DNA of 43,981 nucleotides from Saprospiraceae bacterium (GCA_022448995.1 JAKVCT010000011.1:1-43981), one strand, 5' to 3'; positions 17,059 to 27,212 are shown, numbered from the stretch's first letter. Made by a program: numbers and translations. Notes: generated by a model not told the origin, from the letters alone.

Positions 17059-20010
17059 ATGTATACCTATACTCGACTCTACATTGTTTATATATTCATT
17101 AGTCTTTTGACAACATGGTCAAGTGCTCAAACTTGGGAACGTGTATTTGATCATCCTGATACTCTAGGTTGGACAAGTCTCTACATGGGCTTTGACATTC
17201 AAGAGACTACTGACGGGGGATTTATTTGGGTTGGAGAAACTGATTTAGCCTCAGGTGCGATTCGACATTATGGTCATATGACTAAAATAGATGCTCAAGG
17301 CAATACAGAATGGGCAAAAATCCTAAAGTGGGATGGTCTAGGTTCTATTGCAGATGATCAAGCCCGTTCGGTACTGCAAACAGCAGATGGTGGTTATCTA
17401 ATTGCAGGAAGCAGTTTTAATGCGCCCTCAGTAACTACAAAGCAATTGCTATTGATCAAAACTGATGCAATGGGCGATACGGTTTGGACCAATCAGTATC
17501 AGGCTTATAACTTTGCTGATCATCAAGCTCGATGTTTGCAACCAGTGAGTACAGGAGGTTATATTTTACTAGGCAATACACTAGGGCTCAACGATTTCAG
17601 AACCCTATTGGTACGCACCAATACACTAGGAGATACACTCTGGCAAAAAACCTATGGTGTAGATGAGCTTGCATATGATGTACAAGAAACAACTGATGGA
17701 GGTTTTATTTTAGCTGGTAAAAGAACAACTAGTGCATGGGTTTGTAAGGTCAATGTAAATGGAGATACCCTTTGGTCTAGAACTTTTTCCTTAACTAGTG
17801 AAGATCATGCCTATGGTGTTCAGGAACTAGCCAATGGTGGATATCTTGTTGTTGGTTCTTCATCTGGTTTTGCAGGCTATGCTTCCTTGATTTTTCGTTT
17901 GGACGCCAATGGTAATTTAGTAGGTTCTTCCACTGCGGGCAGCTTACCTGTCACAGGATCAGGAATCATAACAAGCATCCATCCTACTAGTGATGGAAAT
18001 TTTATAGCTACTGGTTCTCAAGATGCATTCTATAGTGTTAATAATTATACAGGTTTTTATGCAAAGATTGATCCTACAGGAAATATTATCTGGACATACA
18101 ACTTGGATAGTAGTGAACAGGGGCATCGTATTTATCAGACTAGTGATGAAGGCTATATCTTGGTCGGTAGTTCTCCTGATGGTGCATATGTACGCCGCAT
18201 GGATAGTCTAGGTCTAGTCCTAGATAGTACTGCTTATGGTGTGGAAGGTTATGTTTTTGCAGACACAAGCCAGTGGAATTGTTTACAAGATACTCAAGAG
18301 GTTGGATTTGCAAATTGGATTGTTAGTGCAACAGGTTGGTTTAATGGTAATTTGCAAACTCAATATACCTCTACGGATAGTAATGGTTATTATTTTATAG
18401 AGACCGACACGGGAAGTTATACCATCAGTGTTTCGCCTCCTTATACCATTTGGACAGCTTGTCAAGATAGCTTTACCATTGATGTTGGTAATGTAGAAGA
18501 TACGGTTCAAGTAGATTTTGCGATGCAGGCTACGCATTTTTGTCCTATAATGGTAGTGGATATTTCTACTCCTTATTTAGAGCGTTGCTCTTTGGCAACC
18601 TATACGGTTAACTACTGTAATTATGGTTTGACCGCTACTACAGATGCTTATATTTCTATTGTTTTGGATAGTTTTCTAGTACTAAATAATACAAGTGAGC
18701 CTTTTAGCATACAGGGAGATAGCTTGATCTTTGACCTAGATACGATACATGCTGGAGCCTGTGGATCATTTACTATAGAAGTTTTGGTAGCATGCCTCAA
18801 CAATAATGCTAATAATATTATTGGACAAACACATTGTACGGAAGCTAATATTTATCCTCAGTTGAACTGCCCTATGGTTACCGGTGGAGATCCCATTCCC
18901 AATATTGAAGTTGATGCTGAATGTTTGGGCGATTCTATAGCGTTTGTAATTCGAAACCTTGGAGCAAGTATGGCTCCCAATGATATTCGAGGGTTCTATG
19001 TTGCAGAGGATGACCTGATGATGCGTACAGGTAATTTTAACTTGGAGAACAATGAAGATACCATTATCACCGTGGCTGTGAATAATGGAGCTACCTACCG
19101 CTTGGATACAGACCCCAATTATATCGCTAGCTTCTATCCTCTTGGTGTCAGTGTAGATGCCCCTTCTGTGACTGTAGAAGGTTGTGGTTCTACCCTCTCG
19201 AGCATCAGTTCGGATTTTAGTCTAGGTTTTGTCAACATTTATCCAGAGAATGATGCTCTACCCTTCACCTCCATTGATTGTCAAGAGAACTTGGGAGCAA
19301 CTATCCCTAATTATAAACAAGCTTTCCCTATTGGGTTGGGAACAGCACATTATATCCAAAATAGTCAAGCAATTGAATACCATATTCGTTTTCAAAATAA
19401 TACATTAGATACTGTTCAGCAGGTGATTGTTCTAGATACTTTAGATCCTAATTTGGAAGTAGCCAGTCTATTGTTGGGTACTTCTAGCCACCCTTATACT
19501 TGGAAAATTTCAGGAGAAGGAATCTTACAATTTACATTTGATCAGATCAATTTACCTAGTGCGACAGATAATTTGACGGAATCCTATGGCTTTGTCAAGT
19601 TCAAAATTTATCCAAAAGCAAATCGATCGGTGGAAACTCGCATCGAAAACTCTGCGGCTATATTTTTGGCTCACGATACAACGATCTACAGCAATACTAC
19701 TTGGCATACCATAGATGAAGATTTAGAAAATAATGTGGATAAAACTGTTAGTACAAGAAGCCAAGCTTTAGTGATAAGTGCTTATCCAAATCCGTTTAGT
19801 CATTCTACACAAATTCAATTGTCTGGTCAAAATTTTGATCGTTTTGAACTCTACCTATACAATGGTTTGGGGCAGTTGGTTAAACAGGAAATAGGTTATA
19901 ATAATCAATTAGAATTGCATAAAGACCAACTAAGTTCAGGTATTTACTTCTTCCAATTACGTCATAAAAAACAGTTTCTTGGATCTGGTAAGCTTATTAT
20001 TCAGCCATAA
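17059..20010 (+). CDS. Secreted type IX cargo protein with seven-bladed propeller
   Basis: 983-residue secreted protein with a signal peptide at about 1-23. Residues 25-385 contain seven spaced copies of a T-x-D-G-G-[FY]-I-x-x-G motif (for example T-T-D-G-G-F-I-W-V-G, T-A-D-G-G-Y-L-I-A-G, T-S-D-E-G-Y-I-L-V-G), as expected for a seven-bladed beta-propeller. Residues about 395-510 look like a carboxypeptidase-regulatory or SdrD-B-like beta sandwich. A Cys-containing region follows, then a DUF7619-like block near 755-880 (I-E-Y-H-I-R-F-Q-N-N-T, V-L-D-T-L-D). The last 75 residues form a type A sorting domain (Y-P-N-P-F ... S-S-G-I-Y-F-F-Q-L), the signal for type IX secretion. Ligand unknown; an adhesin or surface role is possible. 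Confidence 0.88.
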   Translation: MYTYTRLYIVYIFISLLTTWSSAQTWERVFDHPDTLGWTSLYMGFDIQETTDGGFIWVGETDLASGAIRHYGHMTKIDAQGNTEWAKILKWDGLGSIADDQARSVLQTADGGYLIAGSSFNAPSVTTKQLLLIKTDAMGDTVWTNQYQAYNFADHQARCLQPVSTGGYILLGNTLGLNDFRTLLVRTNTLGDTLWQKTYGVDELAYDVQETTDGGFILAGKRTTSAWVCKVNVNGDTLWSRTFSLTSEDHAYGVQELANGGYLVVGSSSGFAGYASLIFRLDANGNLVGSSTAGSLPVTGSGIITSIHPTSDGNFIATGSQDAFYSVNNYTGFYAKIDPTGNIIWTYNLDSSEQGHRIYQTSDEGYILVGSSPDGAYVRRMDSLGLVLDSTAYGVEGYVFADTSQWNCLQDTQEVGFANWIVSATGWFNGNLQTQYTSTDSNGYYFIETDTGSYTISVSPPYTIWTACQDSFTIDVGNVEDTVQVDFAMQATHFCPIMVVDISTPYLERCSLATYTVNYCNYGLTATTDAYISIVLDSFLVLNNTSEPFSIQGDSLIFDLDTIHAGACGSFTIEVLVACLNNNANNIIGQTHCTEANIYPQLNCPMVTGGDPIPNIEVDAECLGDSIAFVIRNLGASMAPNDIRGFYVAEDDLMMRTGNFNLENNEDTIITVAVNNGATYRLDTDPNYIASFYPLGVSVDAPSVTVEGCGSTLSSISSDFSLGFVNIYPENDALPFTSIDCQENLGATIPNYKQAFPIGLGTAHYIQNSQAIEYHIRFQNNTLDTVQQVIVLDTLDPNLEVASLLLGTSSHPYTWKISGEGILQFTFDQINLPSATDNLTESYGFVKFKIYPKANRSVETRIENSAAIFLAHDTTIYSNTTWHTIDEDLENNVDKTVSTRSQALVISAYPNPFSHSTQIQLSGQNFDRFELYLYNGLGQLVKQEIGYNNQLELHKDQLSSGIYFFQLRHKKQFLGSGKLIIQP

Positions 20011-20053
20011 TATTGTAGCGAATTATTAAATCCACACAAAAAAGCCTTTTAAG

Positions 20054-20068
20054 TAAGTAGGTGGACAT
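20054..20068 (+). repeat. Solitary end of the 164-bp element family
   Basis: TAAGTAGGTGGACAT matches the left end of the family B miniature element (7246). Similarity fades soon after and no second end is seen, so this is probably a relic. It lies between the two type IX cargo genes. Confidence 0.5.
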
Positions 20069-20202
20069 GATTACAAATATAATTTTAGTTCTTCTATCAA
20101 CCTCATTTAGGATTGGAGCTATCTTCCTCTAGCATTAAATAAGCTTTAATACATTGATAAAAATTGGTAGCTCCAGCTTTCATTTTAAAAACTCTACCAA
20201 AA

Positions 20203-22089
20203 ATGAATTTACAACGTTTTTTAACCGTATTACTTAGTTTAGTTTGTTATCAACTTAGCTTTGCGCAATTAGCGCCACAAGCCAAAGCTCCTTTATTGGA
20301 ACATATGACTGAGGTCAATGCTCAATGGGAGACACAGTCTAAATACCTTCCAAAAGAACTTTTGGCAACTCCAGTGCAGTTCCGTTCAGATAAGGAACGT
20401 ATTAGTCGACATCTACAATTAGTCGAATTTGCTTTACGCAACAAAAAAACTGACCTGACTAATAATTCTCAGCGAACTGCACTTTTAGAGCTGCTCAATC
20501 AGTATTGGAACAGAGGATTATATCCAATCAATCTTTACCATAAAGAGCGTACACCTTATTTCATAGATCACAAATCTACCGCTTGTGCAGTTGGTTATTT
20601 AATTCAAAAAAGTGGATATGAGGATTTTGCTGCACGCATTGCTAAAGAAAACAACTATGCTTATATCTTCGATATGCAATATCCAGAGTTGGATACTTGG
20701 GCGGCTACACATGGTTTTAGTAAACAAGAACTAGCATGGATTCAGCCGGGTTATCCAGCAGACTATAATTGGGAGACCTTAGGGACAGATAGTGGTTTGG
20801 ATGGTGATGTACATTGTATGTTAGCGGATGAAGATAATGATATTTTGTACATGGCTGGACAGTTTTCGGATGTTGATAATACTACTGACTGTGGTTCTGT
20901 AGTAGCTTGGGATGGAACGAATTGGACAACTCTAGGACAAGGAATTGATGGTCAAGTTTACAGCATGGAGTTATTTAATGGAAGCCTATACATTGCAGGT
21001 GATTTTGATATTAATGGATCAAATTCTAACCTAGCTTATTGGAATGGTTCGAATTGGCAATCAGTTGGTGACTTCAATGATGCAGTTTTGGCATTAGAAA
21101 CCTATAACTGTGGTTTATATGTTGGTGGAAACTTCACTCAGATTGATAATCAAAACCATAGTTATATTGCGGTTTGGAATGGTACTTCAATTAGCCAAGA
21201 GGGTTCAACCTGTGGACAAATGCCTCCTTTAACACCTATTTTATTGAATTTCAATGCACCTGTAACTTGTTTTACGACTACAAACGATGAGTTATTGATT
21301 GGTGGTGAATTTACAGCTTATGGTCTTAGCAATAGCTTAACCAATTATATGATTGGATGGACAGGTAGTGACTGGGGAACTACTTATTTAGAAGCTGCAG
21401 CGCCTGTTGTAGATCTTGCTTTTTCAGAGAATGATTATTATCGCTATACTTATGTATGTTATACAGATGATTCTATTCGGACTTATACTACTTGCCATAG
21501 TTCAGACTGTGACCCTGCATACGATAATAATACCGTAGGTTATTGGCAAGGTGAATTTGATGGATTTGTAGAACATGAAGATATTGTCTTATTGACTGGG
21601 TATTTTGAAGATGGGTCAAGTCATGGAATGAGAGATGTAACGAATGGTGGTGCAACTATTATGATTTTTCATACTATACCTGTTGATAGTACAGTGACTG
21701 CAGGGGCAAGTTTTAATGGAGAATTAGTTTTAGCTGGATTATTTAAAAATGTAGGTATAGATCCTGTTGGAAATGATCCTAATCTAAAAACACATTTGCT
21801 TAGTGCTACTTTTGATGCTGGATCAATGAGTTCTAGCAAGTCTACACTTAAATTGGAAAACACCTTTACGATTTTCCAAACTGGATCACAGCTTAATATT
21901 CAATATACACCTCTAGAACAAGATGCTAATTTGCAAATTGTAGATCTGCAAGGAAAAGTTTTACACCAAAGTACTTTGGTGAATTATACGAATCAACAGG
22001 TATTGGATTTGGATCTTCCTTCTGGGGTTTATGTGGTAAATATTCAACATGCTAATCTAAATCATAGTCAAAAACTAATTTATCATTAG
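20203..22089 (+). CDS. Secreted type IX cargo protein with kelch-like repeats
   Basis: 628-residue secreted protein. Start set at ATG 20203, which opens a clear signal peptide (M-N-L-Q-R-F-L ... L-S-F-A-Q); a TTG 13 codons upstream is weaker. Residues 20-190 are a helical, charged domain with a Cys in T-A-C-A-V-G-Y-L. Residues 200-540 carry repeats of the W-D/N-G-x-x-W and L-Y-I-A/G-G-D/N-F type (W-D-G-T-N-W-T-T-L-G, L-Y-I-A-G-D-F, L-Y-V-G-G-N-F), typical of kelch or galactose-oxidase-like propellers. The last 70 residues resemble a type A sorting domain (L-P-S-G-V-Y-V-V-N-I). Same direction as the preceding cargo gene, 192 bp apart. Ligand unknown. Confidence 0.83.
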   Translation: MNLQRFLTVLLSLVCYQLSFAQLAPQAKAPLLEHMTEVNAQWETQSKYLPKELLATPVQFRSDKERISRHLQLVEFALRNKKTDLTNNSQRTALLELLNQYWNRGLYPINLYHKERTPYFIDHKSTACAVGYLIQKSGYEDFAARIAKENNYAYIFDMQYPELDTWAATHGFSKQELAWIQPGYPADYNWETLGTDSGLDGDVHCMLADEDNDILYMAGQFSDVDNTTDCGSVVAWDGTNWTTLGQGIDGQVYSMELFNGSLYIAGDFDINGSNSNLAYWNGSNWQSVGDFNDAVLALETYNCGLYVGGNFTQIDNQNHSYIAVWNGTSISQEGSTCGQMPPLTPILLNFNAPVTCFTTTNDELLIGGEFTAYGLSNSLTNYMIGWTGSDWGTTYLEAAAPVVDLAFSENDYYRYTYVCYTDDSIRTYTTCHSSDCDPAYDNNTVGYWQGEFDGFVEHEDIVLLTGYFEDGSSHGMRDVTNGGATIMIFHTIPVDSTVTAGASFNGELVLAGLFKNVGIDPVGNDPNLKTHLLSATFDAGSMSSSKSTLKLENTFTIFQTGSQLNIQYTPLEQDANLQIVDLQGKVLHQSTLVNYTNQQVLDLDLPSGVYVVNIQHANLNHSQKLIYH

Positions 22090-22099
22090 TCAATGGTAG

Positions 22100-22130
22100 A
22101 TTGGGTGTGGGCATTGGGCTCACACCCAAT
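22100..22130. terminator. Hairpin between convergent genes
   Basis: A 10-bp perfect stem (ATTGGGTGTG at 22100-22109 with CACACCCAAT at 22121-22130) between the cargo gene and uvrC. No T-tract follows on either strand, so its role as terminator is uncertain. Confidence 0.4.
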
Positions 22131-22174
22131 GCTAACGCTTGTGTCTCCCCCTTGGGGCTCACCTTTGTATTTTA

Positions 22175-24001
22175 CTACAATGAATCGGTGTTTTGATTGT
22201 CAATATTTTTATAATGCTCTTGAATTTTAGTAGCCACTGATTTACCTGCTATTTTAGTCAAAGCTTCCAAAGAAGCAGCTTTTACTTTCTTGACAGATCC
22301 AAAATGTTCTAGGAGTTTCTCTGCAGTTTTCTTTCCTACTCCTTTGATATCAGTTAATTCGGTTCCTAATAATTTTTTAGAGCGGATATTTCGATGAAAC
22401 TCAATTGCAAAACGGTGTGCCTCGTTTCGGGCTTGCTGAATTACCTGTAAGGTATAAGATCGCTTACTCAAGAGTAAGGGAATAGGATCTTCTGCAAAGT
22501 AAATTTCCTCCAAACGCTTAGCAATCCCAATAATATGCACACGTTTATAAATATTCAGAGCTTTCAGACTTTTGATAGCGGAATTCAACTGTCCTTTTCC
22601 ACCATCAATAATAATGAGCTGTGGCAAAGGTTGGTGCTTATCCAAGAGACGTTTATAACGACGATAAACCACCTCTTCCATAGAGGCATAATCATCAGGA
22701 CCTACAACTGTTTTGACATGAAAATGTCGATAATCACGCTTGGCAGGTTTTAGATTTTTGAAGACCACACAAGAAGAAACAGGATTGGTTCCTTGCAAAT
22801 TGGAATTATCAAAACACTCTATATGTAAAGGCAAAGCATCCATATGCAAATCCTTTTTCATCTGCTCCAAGATGCGCTCCATAGCTGTTTGCTTGTTGTG
22901 TTTGGTCGTTTCCTTCTTCTTCTTTTGGAGGACAAAATAAGAGATATTCTTTTGAGATAAATCTAATAATTTTTTCTTATCCCCAATCTTAGGCACCGTA
23001 ATTTTCACCCCATCCCAAATACAAGGGATCTCAAAAGGAACAATAATTTCTTCTGCTAGACTTTGGAATTTCTCTCGCAAGGTTTCTACACCAAAAAATA
23101 ACACATCCTTAGAATCCTCATTTAGGTTTTGTTCTAATTCTAGTGTATATGTATTAATAATTGCCCCATTCGCTACCTTCATGTAATTAATATTAGCAAT
23201 TCCTTCATCTACCTTAATCGAAAAAACATCTACATCTCGAATCAAAGGATTAACCACTGTCGATTTTCCTTGATAATTCTCAAAAGCTTTTAGCTGCTGC
23301 TTAATTTCCTGTGCCCGCTCAAATTCCAATTCCTCTGCAAAGCGCATCATTTCTCCTTGTAAATAACGCTTCACACCTGAGAAATTTCCTTTTAGGATAT
23401 TGGCAATTTGTTCAATCTTTTCATTGTATTCCTCCTCTGTTTCAAAGCCTACACAAGGTGCTTTACAGTTCTTGATATGATATTCTAGACAGACCTTAAA
23501 CTTCTGAGCTATGATATTTTCTTCTGTCAATTTTAATTGACAAGTTCTCAGTTTAAACAGATCCTTTATCAACTCCAGTAAAGCATAGATCCGTTTTCGA
23601 GAAACATAAGGTCCAAAATAGCGAGATCCGTCCTTAATGACATTTCGGGTAATAAAAACACGTGGAAAACGCTCTTTTTTGATACAAATATATGGATAAG
23701 GCTTATCTGATTTTAATGCAATATTATAACGTGGTAGGTGTTTTTTGATCAAAGAAGCCTCTAATAATAATGCATCTTGCTCTGTTTCCACCAACGTATA
23801 CTCAATATACTCTGAGTTACGCACCATAATTCGTGTTTTATGGCGCATATCTTTTCGATTACTGAAATAGGATGAAATCCGTTGTTTCAGTCGCTTGGCT
23901 TTACCAATATATAAAATCTCTCCTTCTGCGTCTATGAAACGATAAACACCTGGAGTGAGTGGTAGGGTATCTGCTATTTTTTTGTAGTCTTCTTTGTTCA
24001 T
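22175..24001 (-). CDS. uvrC: Excinuclease ABC subunit C
   Basis: 608-residue UvrC, the nuclease subunit of UvrABC that cuts on both sides of bulky DNA lesions. Start chosen at ATG 24001 because M-N-K-E-D-Y-K-K leads directly into the GIY-YIG domain (P-G-V-Y-R-F ... I-L-Y-I-G-K-A); the frame extends 12 codons upstream without support. The UVR motif that contacts UvrB lies near 200-235 (E-F-E-R-A-Q-E-I-K). The C-terminal nuclease half has F-D-N-S-N-L-Q-G-T-N-P and I-I-D-G-G-K-G-Q-L, and ends with helix-hairpin-helix motifs (L-T-D-I-K-G-V-G-K-K-T-A). Length fits the family. Confidence 0.95.
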   Translation of the reverse strand: MNKEDYKKIADTLPLTPGVYRFIDAEGEILYIGKAKRLKQRISSYFSNRKDMRHKTRIMVRNSEYIEYTLVETEQDALLLEASLIKKHLPRYNIALKSDKPYPYICIKKERFPRVFITRNVIKDGSRYFGPYVSRKRIYALLELIKDLFKLRTCQLKLTEENIIAQKFKVCLEYHIKNCKAPCVGFETEEEYNEKIEQIANILKGNFSGVKRYLQGEMMRFAEELEFERAQEIKQQLKAFENYQGKSTVVNPLIRDVDVFSIKVDEGIANINYMKVANGAIINTYTLELEQNLNEDSKDVLFFGVETLREKFQSLAEEIIVPFEIPCIWDGVKITVPKIGDKKKLLDLSQKNISYFVLQKKKKETTKHNKQTAMERILEQMKKDLHMDALPLHIECFDNSNLQGTNPVSSCVVFKNLKPAKRDYRHFHVKTVVGPDDYASMEEVVYRRYKRLLDKHQPLPQLIIIDGGKGQLNSAIKSLKALNIYKRVHIIGIAKRLEEIYFAEDPIPLLLSKRSYTLQVIQQARNEAHRFAIEFHRNIRSKKLLGTELTDIKGVGKKTAEKLLEHFGSVKKVKAASLEALTKIAGKSVATKIQEHYKNIDNQNTDSL

Positions 24002-24237
24002 ATTGCGAATAAAAGCTTGTCTAAAAGCATTATACAAATTCTAAGCAATATAAAATAATTTGGTTTAAAAAAACAGCGTTTTTTCTATACTTCTATGCTT
24101 GTCAATAATACATGTTAAAAATTTGCCATTTTTTTAACACAAAACAAAGACCTGTAAAAGAAATCCATTTTTTTCAACTTACAGTCCAATCTTTATTTTG
24201 ATTTCCTCATCATTATAGATAAAATCCAAGTACACAC

Positions 24238-24275
24238 AAAAAGGTCTTTTGAGCAACACACCCAAAAGACCTTTT
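24238..24275 (-). terminator. fumC terminator
   Basis: A 13-bp perfect stem (AAAAGGTCTTTTG with CAAAAGACCTTTT) and an 11-base loop. Read on the minus strand it ends in a T-run, about 25 bp after the fumC stop. Confidence 0.85.
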
Positions 24276-24299
24276 ATTCATTTAGTTCTAGCAATTAGC

Positions 24300-25694
24300 T
24301 TATTTCAAGCTACCGATCATATCCTCAGGTTTCACCCAAGCATCAAAATCATCCGCAGTCAAGTGCCCTAAAGCTACACCAGCTTCTTTCAATGTAATAT
24401 TCTTTTTATAAGCTGTTTTTGCAATCTCTGCTGCTTTGTCATAACCAATTTTAGTATTCAATGCAGTCACCAACATTAATGAGTTCGTCAAATTCTTGCG
24501 AATCGTCTCATTATTTGGTACCAAGCCAGCCGCACAATTCGTATTGAAACTCTGACAAGCATCGCCAATCAAACGAGCAGACATCAAGAAGTTGTAAATC
24601 ATCATTGGTTTGAAGACATTCAACTGAAAATGTCCATTCATACCCCCCACATTGATCGCTACATCATTCCCCATCACTTGTGCCATTGCCATAGTCAACG
24701 CCTCTGCCTGAGTAGGATTCACCTTACCTGGCATGATCGAAGAACCTGGTTCATTCGCAGGAATCGTGTATTCACCGATACCACAACGAGGTCCAGAAGC
24801 CAACATACGAATATCATTACCGATTTTCATCAATGAAACGGCTACTGTTTTCAATGCACCATGTGATTCAACAATTGCATCATGCGCAGCCAATGCTTCA
24901 AATTTATTTTCAGCAGTTACAAATGGTAAACCACTCAAGTCAGCAATCTTTGCTGCTACGTTTTCTGCATAACCATTAGGTGTATTCAACCCAGTTCCTA
25001 CCGCAGTTCCACCCAGTGCCAATTCTGCTAAATGTTTTTGTGTATTTTGGATAGCACGGATACCATGATCCAACTGAGAAACAAAACCAGAAAGCTCCTG
25101 TCCTACTGTCACAGGCGTTGCGTCCATGAAGTGTGTACGTCCAATCTTCACTACATTCTTAAATTCCTCTGCCTTGGCGGCCAGAGTCGCACGCAAAGCA
25201 CGCAAACCTGGTAAGGTTACCTCTTCCAAAGCTTTGTATGCTGCAATATGCATGGCTGTCGGAAAGGTATCATTAGATGATTGAGACTTATTCACATCAT
25301 CATTTGGGTGAACGCTCTTTTTAGCGTCTGTCAAACTACCACCATTCAATACATGTGCGCGATTTGCCACTACCTCATTGATATTCATATTGCTCTGTGT
25401 ACCAGAACCTGTTTGCCAAACAACCAAAGGAAATTGGTCGTCTAATTTTCCTTCTAAAATTTCGTCACAAACCTTTCCTATCAATTCTGCTTTAGCTGAA
25501 TCTAATGCACCTAATTCTGCATTGGTTAATGCAGCTGCTTTTTTCAAAATTGCATAAGCACGAATTACCTCTATTGGCATTGTTTGTCCACCAATCTTAA
25601 AGTTTTCTCTAGAACGCTGGGTTTGTGCTGCCCAATATTTGTCCGCAGGGACATCTACATATCCAATTGAGTCTTTCTCTTTACGAAATTCCAT
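24300..25694 (-). CDS. fumC: Class II fumarate hydratase
   Basis: 464-residue class II fumarase that interconverts fumarate and L-malate in the TCA cycle. The superfamily signature [11 protein letters not shown] is present near 315-325, with its catalytic Ser. Earlier blocks are [13 protein letters not shown] near 96-108 and [12 protein letters not shown] near 181-192 (catalytic His). Length matches E. coli FumC (467). Aspartase is the closest alternative, but the motif spellings favour fumarase. A long palindrome lies 26 bp before the start codon and may be regulatory. Confidence 0.95.
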   Translation of the reverse strand: MEFRKEKDSIGYVDVPADKYWAAQTQRSRENFKIGGQTMPIEVIRAYAILKKAAALTNAELGALDSAKAELIGKVCDEILEGKLDDQFPLVVWQTGSGTQSNMNINEVVANRAHVLNGGSLTDAKKSVHPNDDVNKSQSSNDTFPTAMHIAAYKALEEVTLPGLRALRATLAAKAEEFKNVVKIGRTHFMDATPVTVGQELSGFVSQLDHGIRAIQNTQKHLAELALGGTAVGTGLNTPNGYAENVAAKIADLSGLPFVTAENKFEALAAHDAIVESHGALKTVAVSLMKIGNDIRMLASGPRCGIGEYTIPANEPGSSIMPGKVNPTQAEALTMAMAQVMGNDVAINVGGMNGHFQLNVFKPMMIYNFLMSARLIGDACQSFNTNCAAGLVPNNETIRKNLTNSLMLVTALNTKIGYDKAAEIAKTAYKKNITLKEAGVALGHLTADDFDAWVKPEDMIGSLK

Positions 25695-26486
25695 AGTATT
25701 CTTTTGATTATTGTAGTATGTGATTTTGTGGTTTTTGAATTCAAAAACTACAAAATCATTTTTTAACGAATTGAAGTTGTTTAAGAATTAGATTTAATGC
25801 AGAAATTAAGATGAATTTGATGCGGTGAAGATGATTTTTAAACAACTTCATTAATAATAAAATTAATCGGTTGAAAATACACTTTTTTATTTAGACCTTA
25901 TCTAAAATAAAAAAAAGAATGTCAATCTTATGTCAATAAACCTTCTTCTTTGGTCAAAGAGTTTAATAGTTTTGATGATCACCAGTCAACATAGTGTACC
26001 TCAAGAACCGTTTTTGATAAAAATCCCTCATTACAAATTAACCTTATGTTATCAATCAGGAAGTAGTTCATTATTATAATGACGATAATATGAATAAAAT
26101 AAACTCACTTTTAGTACAAAAAATTGAATAGATTGCTGTTTTTTATTTAGAATCTATCTAAAATTTGAGAAAAATAACTGCGTAAAAACCTCTTAATCCG
26201 CCTCTTTTTCTTTCACAAATCCCGATCATACTTAATGTTCCGATAGTTTCACTCAAGTTCCATAGCTTTAAGCTAAGTTTATGCAAAGTCTAAAACTTTA
26301 TAGAAACAACTATATCTTCTTGTTATTTTTTTGTATCTTATTCTTGTACTTAGCTAACTTTTAACTTTTTGTATTACAACTTGTTATTAGACCTTATAGA
26401 TTAAAGTATTGTTGAAGTTATTAAAAAGTATCTGATAGATTGATCAATATTATTACTCATTCCCCCTGTCCAGAATAATTAAGATT
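25695..26486. other. 790-bp intergenic region upstream of fumC
   Basis: No gene found. Besides the 38-bp palindrome, there is a perfect 13-bp inverted repeat TGAAGTTGTTTAA/TTAAACAACTTCA at 25772-25784 and 25838-25850. The remaining 600 bases are AT-rich and show nothing I recognise. Confidence 0.55.
25721..25758. promoter_or_regulatory. 38-bp palindrome in the fumC leader
   Basis: Two 19-base arms meet without a spacer (TGATTTTGTGGTTTTTGAA at 25721-25739 and its complement at 25740-25758, one G-T mismatch). It lies 26 bp upstream of the fumC ATG. No T-run follows in the fumC direction, so it is not a typical terminator. Operator or leader hairpin are both possible. Confidence 0.55.
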
Positions 26487-26894
26487 ATGATAGATTCCTA
26501 CCCTAAAAACATAAATACCCCCGTGGGGTATATCACATATTTGGAACCTCGGTTTCTGATTCTCAAAATAGAGAATAGTGTTAATTTTCAGACAATCGAA
26601 ACTGTAGCTCCTATGCTTGACAAACTCATTGAACAATTTTATGGAAGCTCAGTTTGGCTTTTGAACGATTTCAGAGAGTTGCGAATAAACCTCCCTAAAC
26701 GAGTAAGAGAATACATCTTAAGAACATTGGCACCACATTTAGAAGCTTCTGCTTTCTTGGTAGGAACTAGCTTTTCTAAGATTTTGGTTAATATCATTTT
26801 AAACTTCTCCAAATCCAAGCATCCACGCAAATTATTCAATGACCAAGAAATGGCTTTAGCATGGTTGAGAAAATTAAAAGAAAATAAATTCTAA
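26487..26894 (+). CDS. STAS/SpoIIAA-like protein, hypothetical
   Basis: 135-residue cytoplasmic protein. Alternating strands and helices, with W-L-L-N-D-F-R-E-L near residue 60 (the D-x-R/x-L region of STAS-like folds) and a C-terminal L-F-N-D-Q-E-M-A-L-A-W-L, resemble small Bacteroidota STAS-like proteins (DUF7793 type) with the ending 'F-x-[DN]-x-x-x-A-x-x-W-L'. Such proteins may be regulators, but no partner kinase or phosphatase gene is nearby. Start ATG 26487 precedes a well-formed first strand. It is followed directly by tandem promoters of the tRNA/ribosomal cluster. Confidence 0.7.
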   Translation: MIDSYPKNINTPVGYITYLEPRFLILKIENSVNFQTIETVAPMLDKLIEQFYGSSVWLLNDFRELRINLPKRVREYILRTLAPHLEASAFLVGTSFSKILVNIILNFSKSKHPRKLFNDQEMALAWLRKLKENKF

Positions 26895-26899
26895 AAGAC

Positions 26900-26930
26900 T
26901 TGTGAAAAACTAAAATGATCCTTATATTTG
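26900..26930 (+). promoter_or_regulatory. Promoter P1 upstream of tRNA-Arg
   Basis: TTG at 26900-26902, a 20-bp spacer and TATATTTG at 26923-26930, matching the Bacteroidota TTTG-N19-TAnnTTTG promoter. The next bases (CAAAGCG) resemble those after P2. Confidence 0.55.
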
Positions 26931-26980
26931 CAAAGCGTTTTGCGAAAACAACATTTTATTTTTAAAAAAATGGCTTTTCG

Positions 26981-27011
26981 TTTGTAATTAAAATAAATGT
27001 TCTTATATTTG
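26981..27011 (+). promoter_or_regulatory. Promoter P2 of tRNA-Arg
   Basis: TTTG at 26981-26984, exactly 19 bp, then TATATTTG at 27004-27011: a full match to the Bacteroidota consensus. The predicted start is about 15-20 bp before the tRNA. Confidence 0.75.
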
Positions 27012-27035
27012 CAATCGCTTACAACATACAAATAT

Positions 27036-27109
27036 GACTCTGTAGCTTAACTGGATAGAGCACCTCACTACGGATGAGGAGGTTGGGGGTTCGACTCCCT
27101 CCAGGGTCG
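27036..27109 (+). tRNA. tRNA-Arg (anticodon ACG)
   Basis: 74-nt cloverleaf. The acceptor stem GACTCTG pairs with CAGGGTC (one T-G pair). The D arm contains AGCTTAACTGGATAGAGC. The anticodon arm CCTCA-CTACGGA-TGAGG has ACG at 27070-27072, and the T arm is GGGGGTTCGACTCCC. The 3' CCA is not encoded. Adenosine at the wobble position is normally deaminated to inosine so that it reads CGU, CGC and CGA. Confidence 0.95.
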
Positions 27110-27212
27110 CATTAACATCTTAATATCAATAAATTAGATTGATAAGATAGATTAGAAACAACCTAACTGTCGCACTGAGAAGTGCGACAGTTTTAAATTT
27201 AAATAAGAAGCC

